Notes under the pieces: model-generated | The model's database searches: none | The model's input: only the letters and a program-made list of their open reading frames with translations | What the model was told of the DNA's origin: nothing | Shown here: positions 1-5,770 of the stretch, one piece after another | How positions within the stretch are numbered: the stretch's first letter is position 1 | Layout: each line of letters begins with the position of its first letter | Program-made: the position numbers and the translations under genes | DNA from: JAVHLK01 sp043806215 | Lineage (GTDB): Bacteria; Desulfobacterota; Desulfomonilia; Desulfomonilales; Desulfomonilaceae | Direction: 5' to 3' | Assembly: GCA_043806215.1 (NCBI GenBank) | Contig: JAZDHD010000142.1 | Span: 1-9,324, forward strand | DNA: 9,324 nucleotides

Positions 1-59
1 GCGAACGCGCCCCCGTGGAGCGCGAGGGAAAAACAAAGAAAGGGGATGAGTCTGTTCAT
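1..59 (-). CDS. tonB: TonB-type energy transducer, N-terminal fragment (cut by window edge)
   Basis: Only the first 19 codons are inside the window, starting at the ATG whose complement lies at 57-59 and running off the left edge. They read MNRLIPFLCFSLALHGGAF: a short positive N-terminus followed by a hydrophobic segment with the S-x-x-x-H motif (S11, H15). That motif is characteristic of the TonB and TolA transmembrane anchor, which contacts the ExbB/ExbD or TolQ/TolR motor. The start overlaps the exbD stop as TAATG, so translation is probably coupled. A GGA sits a suitable distance upstream inside the end of exbD. Position directly after exbB and exbD supports an energy transducer that reaches across the periplasm to outer-membrane receptors. 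With so little sequence, TolA cannot be excluded, and the C-terminal domain is not visible. Confidence 0.68.
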   Translation of the reverse strand, partial: MNRLIPFLCFSLALHGGAF

Positions 60-502
60 TAGTGTTGTTCCAATGCTCCTATTTGGTCATGCTGTTCTTC
101 TTTTTTCCGCTGCGTCATGATGGCGATCCGATGCAGACCCGAATCCTTGACGGTTCCCAGGAGGTCCACCAAATGCCCGAATTCCGTGCCCCGGTCACCC
201 TTAATCAATACCGTGGTATTCCGGTCTTTTCCTGCCGCAACGGCCAGGTGGTAGGGAAGTCTCTCCCGTTCGACGCGGTCCTTGTCCAAGTAGATAACGC
301 CTGCCTGATCGACGGACAGGGTAATCTCGTTCTTCTCCTGAACGATTTTCTGTGAAGATGCCGTTGGAAGATCGATCCTGATACCCGGAGATACCCGGAA
401 CGTGGTGGAAAGGAGAAAAAAGATGATGAGCAGGAAAACCAGGTCGACCAACGGTGTTATATCCGGTGAAGCGGTTTTTAATTCTCTATTCTTCAGCCAC
501 AT
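59..502 (-). CDS. exbD: ExbD/TolR-family biopolymer transport protein
   Basis: This 147-residue protein is the normal length for ExbD/TolR, the small subunit of the proton-driven ExbB-ExbD motor in the inner membrane. Residues 1-13 are the cytoplasmic tail. A single membrane helix spans about 15-35 and carries the conserved proton-path aspartate D20 in the context ITPLVDLVFLLIIFF. Residues about 40-135 form the periplasmic domain, including a region (about 60-130) with the strand pattern typical of the family. The ATG at 500-502 has its own Shine-Dalgarno (GGAAGGA, about 9 bases upstream on the minus strand), so it does not depend on the doubtful small frame before it. The stop overlaps the next start as TAATG. 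The adjacent TonB-like anchor favours ExbD over TolR, though sequence alone does not separate them firmly. Confidence 0.93.
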   Translation of the reverse strand: MWLKNRELKTASPDITPLVDLVFLLIIFFLLSTTFRVSPGIRIDLPTASSQKIVQEKNEITLSVDQAGVIYLDKDRVERERLPYHLAVAAGKDRNTTVLIKGDRGTEFGHLVDLLGTVKDSGLHRIAIMTQRKKEEQHDQIGALEQH

Positions 503-696
503 TAGATCGGTCCTTCCGCAACCCTAAGGGTCGGGAGGGCCGCGGCCGGCGGACCCTCCTCCATGGAAGCCATGTTTCCTTGTTCAGGAAGCTCCGTCCG
601 TTTATGCCCGGACTTCGGCATCCGCACGCATTGCATCCGTTCCTTGCGGGGACGGGGCGTCCTCAAGAATCGGCCGGTCGCCGGACTACGCTGCAT
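502..696 (-). CDS. Doubtful 64-residue reading frame between exbB and exbD
   Basis: A 64-codon frame fills the roughly 180-base gap between exbB and exbD. It starts 11 bases inside the end of exbB and ends as TAATG on the exbD start, the same junction style as exbD/tonB. The predicted peptide is rich in Arg, Pro and Ala, has no membrane helix or signal peptide, and matches no family I recognise. Its ATG has only a weak GAGCGG-like ribosome-binding site. It may be a small translated protein, a coupling frame, or simply an open stretch in GC-rich spacer DNA. The last is most likely because composition does not look protein-like and exbD has a good ribosome-binding site of its own. Confidence 0.2.
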   Translation of the reverse strand: MQRSPATGRFLRTPRPRKERMQCVRMPKSGHKRTELPEQGNMASMEEGPPAAALPTLRVAEGPI

Positions 697-1360
697 CCGC
701 TCTGCGCGCAGATGGAACGTCCCCGGTGGGCAATACGTCGGCGGCGAACCTGTGGACGAGTGCCTCCGTGATTTTTACCGATTCCTTTTCCAACTCCCTG
801 GCCAGCCAATTCGACCGGCTCTGAACATAACGGTCCATCACTACTGCCGGTATGGCGACTGCCAAACCTGCAAATGTCGTGATAAGCGCTTCCGATATTC
901 CGCCCGCTAAGAGGGGCGGATCCACTACGGTGTGCTTCGAGATCACGTCAAAAGCCTTGATCATTCCTGAGATGGTACCGAAGAGTCCCAGCAACGGGGA
1001 CAATGAAGCCACGGTCCCAAGAACGGACTGGTAGCGCTCGAAGGCGGCGGTTTCCTGGCCTCCAACCTCCGCGATCATGAAGCGGATCATGTCTGCGCCC
1101 CTGTTGCGGTTCACCAGGCCGGCCCCGGCAATCCGCCCAAGGGCGGAAGACTTGTGCGCTTCGCACATCTGTTCAACCTTATCCAGGCTCCCATGCAGGA
1201 TTTCCCGCCTCAAGGGGTCTGCAAAATGCTTGGGGATGAATCTGCCCCGCCGAAGAGCCCAGAGCCGCTCAAAGAAAACGGTAACCGCAGCCACCGAACA
1301 CAGAAGAATCGGATACATGGTTATTCCGCCGCGGTGAAAGAGGTCTATTATATTGTCCAT
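686..1360 (-). CDS. exbB: ExbB/TolQ/MotA-family proton channel protein
   Basis: This 224-residue protein is a typical length for ExbB/TolQ, the inner-membrane ring that conducts protons and powers TonB or TolA. Three membrane segments are visible: about 13-34 (GITMYPILLCSVAAVTVFFE), about 112-136, and about 154-176. The second carries the signature SPLLGLFGTISGMI (121-134). The third carries GISEALITTFAGLAVAIPAVV, with E157 and T162 at the positions of E. coli ExbB E176 and T181. The cytoplasmic domain lies between segments one and two (about 37-110). The ATG at 1358-1360 has AGGGA five bases upstream. It is the first clear gene of a minus-strand operon leading into exbD and tonB. The C-terminal tail after about 205 is polar and poorly conserved. 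Confidence 0.94.
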   Translation of the reverse strand: MDNIIDLFHRGGITMYPILLCSVAAVTVFFERLWALRRGRFIPKHFADPLRREILHGSLDKVEQMCEAHKSSALGRIAGAGLVNRNRGADMIRFMIAEVGGQETAAFERYQSVLGTVASLSPLLGLFGTISGMIKAFDVISKHTVVDPPLLAGGISEALITTFAGLAVAIPAVVMDRYVQSRSNWLARELEKESVKITEALVHRFAADVLPTGDVPSARRADAA

Positions 1361-1394
1361 TTCAATCCCTGTAGTTCAGACGTTGGATTCTCTC

Positions 1395-1514
1395 TTATTC
1401 CGAGTCGCCGAAGTCAGCGGCAATATTCATGAAACGCAGCACCACCGGTTCGGCGATGACGGGGGCGGCGCTATTCGCAGTGCACGGGCCCACCCCATGA
1501 CTACGTTCCAACAT
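1395..1514 (-). CDS. Doubtful 39-residue leader frame upstream of exbB
   Basis: A minus-strand ATG-to-TAA frame of 39 codons ends 34 bases before the exbB start. The peptide begins MLERSHGVGPCTANS and ends with a more protein-like stretch, VVLRFMNIAADFGDSE. No membrane helix, signal peptide or known family is apparent. There is no Shine-Dalgarno before the ATG. A TGTAAT hexamer ends five bases before the ATG, so a transcript starting from it would be nearly leaderless. It could be a small translated leader, the remnant of a decayed upstream gene, or chance. I lean toward chance or remnant. Confidence 0.2.
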   Translation of the reverse strand: MLERSHGVGPCTANSAAPVIAEPVVLRFMNIAADFGDSE

Positions 1515-1545
1515 AGCACATTACAATAAATCGTATGCGGTTGGT

Positions 1546-1616
1546 AGAGTTTTTTGGAAACCCTGCGGCATGACCGTGCCGGCGAATCACCGCAACCCCG
1601 GAGCCCACAAAACTCT
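1546..1616. repeat. Interrupted inverted repeat in the exbB/DsrE intergenic region
   Basis: The arm at 1546-1557 (AGAGTTTTTTGG) pairs with 1605-1616 (CCACAAAACTCT) at 11 of 12 positions. The 47 bases between contain a second perfect stem, CGGCA at 1566-1570 with TGCCG at 1577-1581, closing a six-base loop. Together they could form a branched RNA or DNA fold. No T-run follows the outer arm on the plus strand, so it is not a plain intrinsic terminator. A regulatory site or structured untranslated leader is possible, but no known riboswitch or RNA family is recognised. Confidence 0.5.
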
Positions 1617-1656
1617 CATTCCCAGGTTCCCGTCGATCTGATAGAATCTTTACGGT

Positions 1657-1662
1657 TACAAT
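1657..1662 (+). promoter_or_regulatory. Possible -10 box for the DsrE gene
   Basis: TACAAT matches the TATAAT consensus at five of six positions and lies about 45 bases before the Shine-Dalgarno of the downstream gene. The best -35 candidate, TCGATC at 1633-1638 with an 18-base spacer, is poor. This is therefore a weak assignment resting on the -10 alone. Confidence 0.22.
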
Positions 1663-1706
1663 CCGGGCTCGTCTTTATGGCCTGCGTTGATCCGCTTGTT
1701 CACATC

Positions 1707-1712
1707 GGAGGT
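1707..1712 (+). promoter_or_regulatory. Ribosome-binding site pointing to an ATT start
   Basis: GGAGGT at 1707-1712 is a near-ideal Shine-Dalgarno. The only in-frame codon at a normal distance is ATT at 1717, four bases after the motif; GTT at 1714 is too close. This site decides the start chosen for the DsrE-family gene. It does not suit the TTG codons at 1687 or 1696, which lie upstream of it. Confidence 0.6.
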
Positions 1713-1716
1713 CGTT

Positions 1717-2064
1717 ATTAAGAAGATCGTTCTTGTTGCGTTTAACGGAGAATTCATGTGTTTCGTCCACGTCCTGCTCAACGCGCTCGATATGAAATCC
1801 CGAGGGTACGACGTAAAGATCGTGATCGAGGGAGCGGCCGTTAAGGTGATCTCCGAGCTGAGAGTGGAGGGCAATCCTTTAAGGCATCTCTATGAGAAGG
1901 TGAAGGAACAAGGGTTGATCGACGCGGTGTGCAAGGCGTGTTCGACCAAGATGAACGTCCTGGGTGCGGTGGAAGCCGAGGGGCTCCCCATAGCCGATGA
2001 CATGTCCGGTCATCCAAGTCTGGCGCGATATATCGAGGCGGGTTACGAGCTGATAACGTTCTGA
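1717..2064 (+). CDS. DsrE-family protein (probable ATT start)
   Basis: The product is about 115 residues, the usual length of small DsrE/F-like proteins, which have a Rossmann-like alpha/beta fold and are often linked to sulfur handling. The first strand is KKIVLVAFNGE, followed by MCFVHVLLNALDM with Cys15, a second strand YDVKIVIEG (31-39), and the motif VCKACS with Cys72 and Cys75. The last part, GHPSLARYIEAGYELITF, resembles the family end. The start is taken as ATT at 1717 because GGAGGT lies just before it and the protein then begins (M)KKIVLV, as relatives usually do. Alternatives are TTG at 1687, with no ribosome-binding site, and ATG at 1756, with GGAG five bases upstream but loss of the first strand. 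The gene stands alone, convergent with the chemoreceptor gene. Whether the cysteines carry sulfur cannot be told from sequence. Confidence 0.85.
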   Translation: MKKIVLVAFNGEFMCFVHVLLNALDMKSRGYDVKIVIEGAAVKVISELRVEGNPLRHLYEKVKEQGLIDAVCKACSTKMNVLGAVEAEGLPIADDMSGHPSLARYIEAGYELITF

Positions 2065-2083
2065 TGCATCGTGGAGAACGTTA
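2054..2083. terminator. Hairpin covering both stop codons of convergent genes
   Basis: TAACGTTCT at 2054-2062 and AGAACGTTA at 2075-2083 are perfect 9-base inverted repeats with a 12-base loop. The loop itself contains the palindrome GATGCATC. The left arm ends on the first base of the DsrE stop (TGA, 2062-2064), and the right arm contains the chemoreceptor stop (complement of TTA, 2081-2083). A bidirectional transcription stop is the likely role. No T-run follows on either strand, so it may act as a weak terminator or RNA stabiliser. Confidence 0.5.
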
Positions 2084-4306
2084 CGAGACGCGGTATTGAT
2101 CGACGATTTGACGCAAGGATCCGCCCAGCTCGAGCAAATGCCTCGACAGTTCGCCGAGTTGGCTTGTCGCGGCCCGATGCTGGGAAAGCGCCTGATCGAT
2201 GTTCTTCATTGCCCGGGATACCTGTTCCACTCCCGTAAACTGCTGTTCGCCGGATGCTTCTATCACGCTTGCCGCCTGCGCGGCTTCCTCCACGGTCCTT
2301 GCCAGCATTTCAATGGATTGGCCTGCGGCAACCGACTTCTCCACTCCCGCGTCGACGGCCTTGGTTCCATGCTCCGTTGCCATTACGACCGCGCCCACCC
2401 ATTTGCGGGTTTCTTCGAGTATGGAGCGGATACTCTGTGTAGCTTCTTTGGATTGATCGGCAAGGGCCTTGATCTCATGCGCGACCACGGCAAATCCCTT
2501 CCCCTGATCCCCGGCCCTGGCCGCTTCAATGGAAGCGTTTACCGCGAGGAGATTGGACTGGTCCGACAGGTCCTGCACCGCAACGATGATATCCTCGATG
2601 GCTCGGCTCTGCTTGCTTAGTTTCACCACGTTATCGCCGATATACTCCATCTGCTCCCTGATGAGTGTCATCTTCGAGATGGTTTCATCCGTGGCCTGCT
2701 TTCCCGCAGCCGATACCCGGACCGCCTCGCGTGAAATGTGCGCCACAACTTTCGCTTTTTCGCTTGCCAACGCGGCGGCCTGCTTCACTTGCTCGACCGT
2801 CGAGGTCGTCTCGCTCACGGAATCCGCGAATGTGGCGGTGTTCGCAACGAGCTGAGAAACAGTGACGGACATCTCGCCGGCAGCGCCGTGGATAACCTCG
2901 ACACCCTCAAGGGTCCTGCGCGTCTGTTCTCTGAGATTGGCGAGCATCACCCTGAAGGACTTGGCGAGCATCCCCAGTTCATCGTTTCCGGCCCGTTCAC
3001 TCACTTCCACCCGCAAGTCTCCCTCACTGACCTGATAGGCTTTCTCGGCGAGTTCCTTGATGGGCTTGGACAAAAAACCCGAAAACACCACCGCAAGAAC
3101 AAGGCCGACGCCAATGCCCAATGCGGTGATCGAAACTTCCCATCGCTGGGCGGATCTGCTCGTATCCGCCGAGACTTTCCGTGCATCTTCGTTGACCAGG
3201 CCTGCCTTGTCGGCCATGGCCTTGATGGCGCTCTGACACCGCGAAGCCGCCCCGATCATCCGCTTTCGCATCAGGCCTTCCTTGCGGGAGGCCTCATCCG
3301 ATTGTCGGTGCAGCGCAAAGATACCTTCGCCTCCCCCCGCCAATTCTCCCACTTCTTTCACACCGGCTTGTACCGCGTCGAGCCCTTGTTTCATTTCCCG
3401 GGAGAGTGCCCGGCCTTCCAATTGCCTGATCAGTGCATTCATTTGCCGGAGCCTGTCCCCAAAAAGCTCTTCAAGCTTGCCTCGTTTCACCGCATCCTTC
3501 TCGTCAAGGCAGGCCGGGGCAAGCTCCCGGACCTGCGCCAGGCAGATTTCAAGCCTCGTGCCCCAGTGAACCAGCGGATAGTCGTTCTCGTAGAAGCCTT
3601 CCATGATATCGATGAGTTGTTTAGGGGAGGCGGTTCCGATCCGCACGGTCGTCTCGGCGGCTTCTTCACGTTCAGAGAGATTCGCTTGAGTTTTCTCCAC
3701 AAACCGCCGCACCACGTCAACCATCCGATCCGTCCGTTTCCTCATATCCTCAAGTTTTTGCTCGGCCGCGGCATGTGCCTGCAACGCAGCCACGCGGGCC
3801 GATATCAATTCAAGAGAGTCGGAAACCAGTTTCTGCTGCATCTTTCTTATGAACTCGATGCCGACGGGAGCGGCCTGCGCATCCTCGGCCCCCCCCGCGG
3901 CCCCGCGGTCCGAGTCCGATGCAGGCTCCCCTCCCTCCGGGCGGGCCGACAAACCAAGCTTATATTTCCGATCCAGTTCTTGTATCCGGGATAATTCGTA
4001 CTCGAATTCTACGGTTTCGAGTTCGATTGCCTTGGCCGACTCATTGATATCCACAATTTCTTCCGTCTGAAGGATCTCCAGGCCCAACAGCAACATCTGT
4101 TGCAGGCTCGTGCCTACCCGCCGGGTATGCTCCAGCAAGGGCGACGCCACTGTGAAGACGTTTTCCATTTGCCTCGAAATGGTTCCCACCGCGTAGATGC
4201 CGTAACCCGCGGCAGCGCACACAATGAGTGAAACTCCGAGAAAAGAGAGGATGAGTTTCAACCGTACGGATATGCTTCCAAGCCGCCTGTCTGACGAGCC
4301 TTTCAT
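2081..4306 (-). CDS. Methyl-accepting chemotaxis protein with a large periplasmic sensor
   Basis: This 741-residue protein is a transmembrane chemoreceptor that would signal to CheA/CheW. Membrane helix one spans about 17-40. The periplasmic part, about 41-390, is mostly helical and unusually large, with a low-complexity Gly/Ala/Asp/Glu stretch at 121-146. Helix two is about 392-412, followed by a HAMP domain (about 413-465, SKPIKELAEKAYQVSEGDL). The signalling domain runs from about 480 to 735, with the conserved hairpin tip around 577-612 (DQSNLLAVNASIEAARAGD, GKGFAVVAHEIKALA). The start at 4306 is chosen because GGAGGG lies nine bases upstream; an open extension to 4429 lacks this. The protein ends RQIVDQYRVS, with no NWETF-type CheR/CheB docking pentapeptide. 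The ligand is unknown. A run of eight G on the coding strand (3889-3896) lies in the low-complexity part. No chemotaxis genes adjoin it. Confidence 0.96.
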   Translation of the reverse strand: MKGSSDRRLGSISVRLKLILSFLGVSLIVCAAAGYGIYAVGTISRQMENVFTVASPLLEHTRRVGTSLQQMLLLGLEILQTEEIVDINESAKAIELETVEFEYELSRIQELDRKYKLGLSARPEGGEPASDSDRGAAGGAEDAQAAPVGIEFIRKMQQKLVSDSLELISARVAALQAHAAAEQKLEDMRKRTDRMVDVVRRFVEKTQANLSEREEAAETTVRIGTASPKQLIDIMEGFYENDYPLVHWGTRLEICLAQVRELAPACLDEKDAVKRGKLEELFGDRLRQMNALIRQLEGRALSREMKQGLDAVQAGVKEVGELAGGGEGIFALHRQSDEASRKEGLMRKRMIGAASRCQSAIKAMADKAGLVNEDARKVSADTSRSAQRWEVSITALGIGVGLVLAVVFSGFLSKPIKELAEKAYQVSEGDLRVEVSERAGNDELGMLAKSFRVMLANLREQTRRTLEGVEVIHGAAGEMSVTVSQLVANTATFADSVSETTSTVEQVKQAAALASEKAKVVAHISREAVRVSAAGKQATDETISKMTLIREQMEYIGDNVVKLSKQSRAIEDIIVAVQDLSDQSNLLAVNASIEAARAGDQGKGFAVVAHEIKALADQSKEATQSIRSILEETRKWVGAVVMATEHGTKAVDAGVEKSVAAGQSIEMLARTVEEAAQAASVIEASGEQQFTGVEQVSRAMKNIDQALSQHRAATSQLGELSRHLLELGGSLRQIVDQYRVS

Positions 4307-4468
4307 GAGTCCGGACCCTCCATCGATGATTCGCGTCCGCCACGAAAATATCTTTAAATACCACGATCTTGGTACTGACATCAACTCATGGGGACTGAAC
4401 CTTACGATTAACCGCGGCCGGCATTCCATGCGTGCGGGTTTGAACTCGAGCGCGGACCCCGCAAATTC

Positions 4469-4498
4469 CCGGTATCGTTGACCGGTTCATCCGCCGGT
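4469..4498. repeat. Three alternating CCGGT/ACCGG half-sites at the promoter
   Basis: CCGGT at 4469-4473, ACCGG at 4481-4485 and CCGGT at 4494-4498 form two overlapping inverted repeats with 7- and 8-base gaps. They flank and overlap the -35 box and spacer of the promoter for the aldo/keto reductase operon. The placement suits an operator for a dimeric regulator. Five-base arms in GC-rich DNA can arise by chance. Confidence 0.3.
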
Positions 4499-4506
4499 GC
4501 TAAAAG
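4478..4506 (+). promoter_or_regulatory. Sigma70-type promoter for the aldo/keto reductase operon
   Basis: TTGACC at 4478-4483 matches the -35 consensus at five of six positions. TAAAAG at 4501-4506 matches the -10 at four of six, and the spacer is exactly 17 bases. Transcription would begin near 4513, leaving a leader of about 85 bases before the start codon at 4598. No terminator or competing start was seen between. Confidence 0.5.
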
Positions 4507-4597
4507 GAAAATGGGACGACTCGGGCTTTCCGCAGGGTGTTATGCCATGCGTCTTTCCGCCGGCTCCAAAGCCTCGATAGCCCAAAAGGAGACTACC

Positions 4598-5740
4598 ATG
4601 CCGAAGAGAATAGGGCGACGGACCTTCATGAAGGGAGCGACATCGGCTTTCTTGGGCCTTGCAACGGCTCCCTTATTCAATGCCGGAGAATCCTATGCAA
4701 AGACGTCAATGGATCACGGGGTGGAGTACCGTGACCTTGGAAAGACCGGTTTAAAGGTGACCACCGTCGGAATGGGCGTGATGAATTGCAGCGATCCCTC
4801 CGTGCTCCTCCGCGCCTTCGATCTCGGCGTAAATTTCTATGATACCGCGCGCGTCTACATGGGAGGCAGAAACGAATCGCTCGTTGGAAAGGTCTTTCGG
4901 GGAAAACGGGATAAGGTGCTTATACAGACGAAGGTCCTTATGAAATCGAGTGAAAAGGCCAACCGGGCCACGGTCGAAAAGAGCCTTAAGAGCCTGGGAA
5001 CCGATTATGTCGATGTGCTTCTGGCTCACGCGCTCAACACACCGGCCCAAGTGTGCAGTCCCGCCGTGGTCGAGTTCCTGAAGGCCATGAAGAAGGAGGG
5101 AAAGGCCCGATTCACTGGGTTCTCCTCTCACGCCGCCATGGCGTCTCTCTTGAAAGCTGCGGTAAAGGCCGGTTGCCACGATGTCGCCCTGGTATCCTAC
5201 AATTTCACTCATTCGGACAAACTCAAGGAGGCCGTCGCGCTGGCCGCCGAGTCGGGGATCGGCGTAGTGGCCATGAAGACTCAGGCCGGAGGCTACAAGG
5301 CCGCCAAGATGCAGGGCCTCAGTCCGCATCAGGCCGCACTCAGGCATGTGCTCATGGACCGGAACGTTTCAACGGCAGTTCCGGGAGTCAGGACCATTGA
5401 AGAGATAAACCAGTGCGCGGCCGTCATGGGGACACTGTTTTCAAAAAAGGACGCGAACGCCTTGGAGCACTATGACGGCTACCTCCAGGGTCGAATCTGT
5501 ACCATGTGCGGCGGGTGCATGGGAGAATGCCCACATGGAGTGGATCATACCGATGTCTTGAGGCTTGCCGTGTATCACGATGGGTACGAGGACGACCGGC
5601 TCGTCCGGGAGCGGCTTCCTGAAACCGGTCTGTTGCACGGGACCTTGAGGTGCTCCGAATGTTCATCATGCGCCATCACATGCAGGAGAGGCCTCGACAT
5701 CCGGGCCCAGATGGAATGGGTAAGACGCGTACTGGTTTAG
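4598..5740 (+). CDS. Tat-exported aldo/keto reductase with two C-terminal 4Fe-4S clusters
   Basis: This 380-residue protein begins with a twin-arginine signal: IGRRTFMKGA at 5-14, a hydrophobic stretch at about 15-29, and a likely cleavage site after ESYA (residue 34). Residues about 44-285 are an aldo/keto reductase barrel. The catalytic tetrad is visible as D82 and Y87 (FYDTARVY), K112 (IQTKV) and H144 (LLAHA). The cofactor motif VPGVRTIEEIN lies at 261-271. The C-terminus carries two cysteine sets of the 4Fe-4S ferredoxin type: C301, C304, C307, C311 (followed by Pro) and C352, C355, C358, C362. It would act as an oxidoreductase outside the cytoplasm; its substrate is unknown. The ATG at 4598 is chosen because AAGGAG lies six bases upstream and it puts the Tat motif at the N-terminus; the frame is open back to 4478. 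It leads a two-gene operon with a good promoter. Confidence 0.95.
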   Translation: MPKRIGRRTFMKGATSAFLGLATAPLFNAGESYAKTSMDHGVEYRDLGKTGLKVTTVGMGVMNCSDPSVLLRAFDLGVNFYDTARVYMGGRNESLVGKVFRGKRDKVLIQTKVLMKSSEKANRATVEKSLKSLGTDYVDVLLAHALNTPAQVCSPAVVEFLKAMKKEGKARFTGFSSHAAMASLLKAAVKAGCHDVALVSYNFTHSDKLKEAVALAAESGIGVVAMKTQAGGYKAAKMQGLSPHQAALRHVLMDRNVSTAVPGVRTIEEINQCAAVMGTLFSKKDANALEHYDGYLQGRICTMCGGCMGECPHGVDHTDVLRLAVYHDGYEDDRLVRERLPETGLLHGTLRCSECSSCAITCRRGLDIRAQMEWVRRVLV

Positions 5741-5770
5741 ACGTCGACCGGGCACGGGCGGGAGGTTCGA

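Larger units (their letters stand above)
1361..1716. other. Divergent intergenic region between exbB and the DsrE gene
   Basis: About 356 bases separate two divergently read genes. It holds the exbB ribosome-binding site next to 1360, a doubtful 39-codon minus-strand frame, a long inverted repeat at 1546-1616, and possible promoter elements on both strands. On the minus strand the hexamer TGTAAT (complement near 1519-1524) resembles a -10 box just before the 39-codon frame. On the plus strand TACAAT at 1657-1662 resembles a -10 box for the DsrE gene. Neither has a convincing -35 hexamer. An ATG at 1677 opens a 14-codon frame ending at 1721, but it has no ribosome-binding site. Confidence 0.6.
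4307..4597. other. Divergent control region between chemoreceptor and aldo/keto reductase
   Basis: These 291 bases separate two divergent genes. They contain the chemoreceptor ribosome-binding site (complement of 4316-4321), an AT-rich block around 4345-4363 that may hold its promoter, and a good plus-strand promoter at 4478-4506. A TTGATG hexamer on the minus strand (complement near 4378-4383), followed 18 bases later by TATTTA, is only a weak promoter candidate. No credible small gene or RNA was seen. Confidence 0.5.

Noticed and set aside
1677..1721. A 14-codon ATG frame overlapping the DsrE start, as a leader peptide
   Set aside because: It has no ribosome-binding site, and the peptide shows no attenuator-like run of one amino acid. 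It is kept only as a remark in the intergenic entry.
2738..3994. A long open frame of 418 codons on the plus strand
   Set aside because: It is entirely antisense to the chemoreceptor, which has clear conserved domains and a ribosome-binding site. The predicted peptide is rich in His, Pro, Arg and Leu with no recognisable domain, typical of an antisense shadow in GC-rich DNA.
4307..4429. N-terminal extension of the chemoreceptor
   Set aside because: The extra 41 residues look non-coding, and the ATG at 4306 has GGAGGG nine bases upstream, directly before the first membrane helix.
4478..4597. N-terminal extension of the aldo/keto reductase
   Set aside because: It would bury the twin-arginine motif 40 residues inside and overlaps the promoter. 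The ATG at 4598 has AAGGAG six bases upstream.
4751..5347. A 198-codon minus-strand frame inside the aldo/keto reductase gene
   Set aside because: It lies opposite the catalytic barrel, whose tetrad is intact, and its peptide has no recognisable features.
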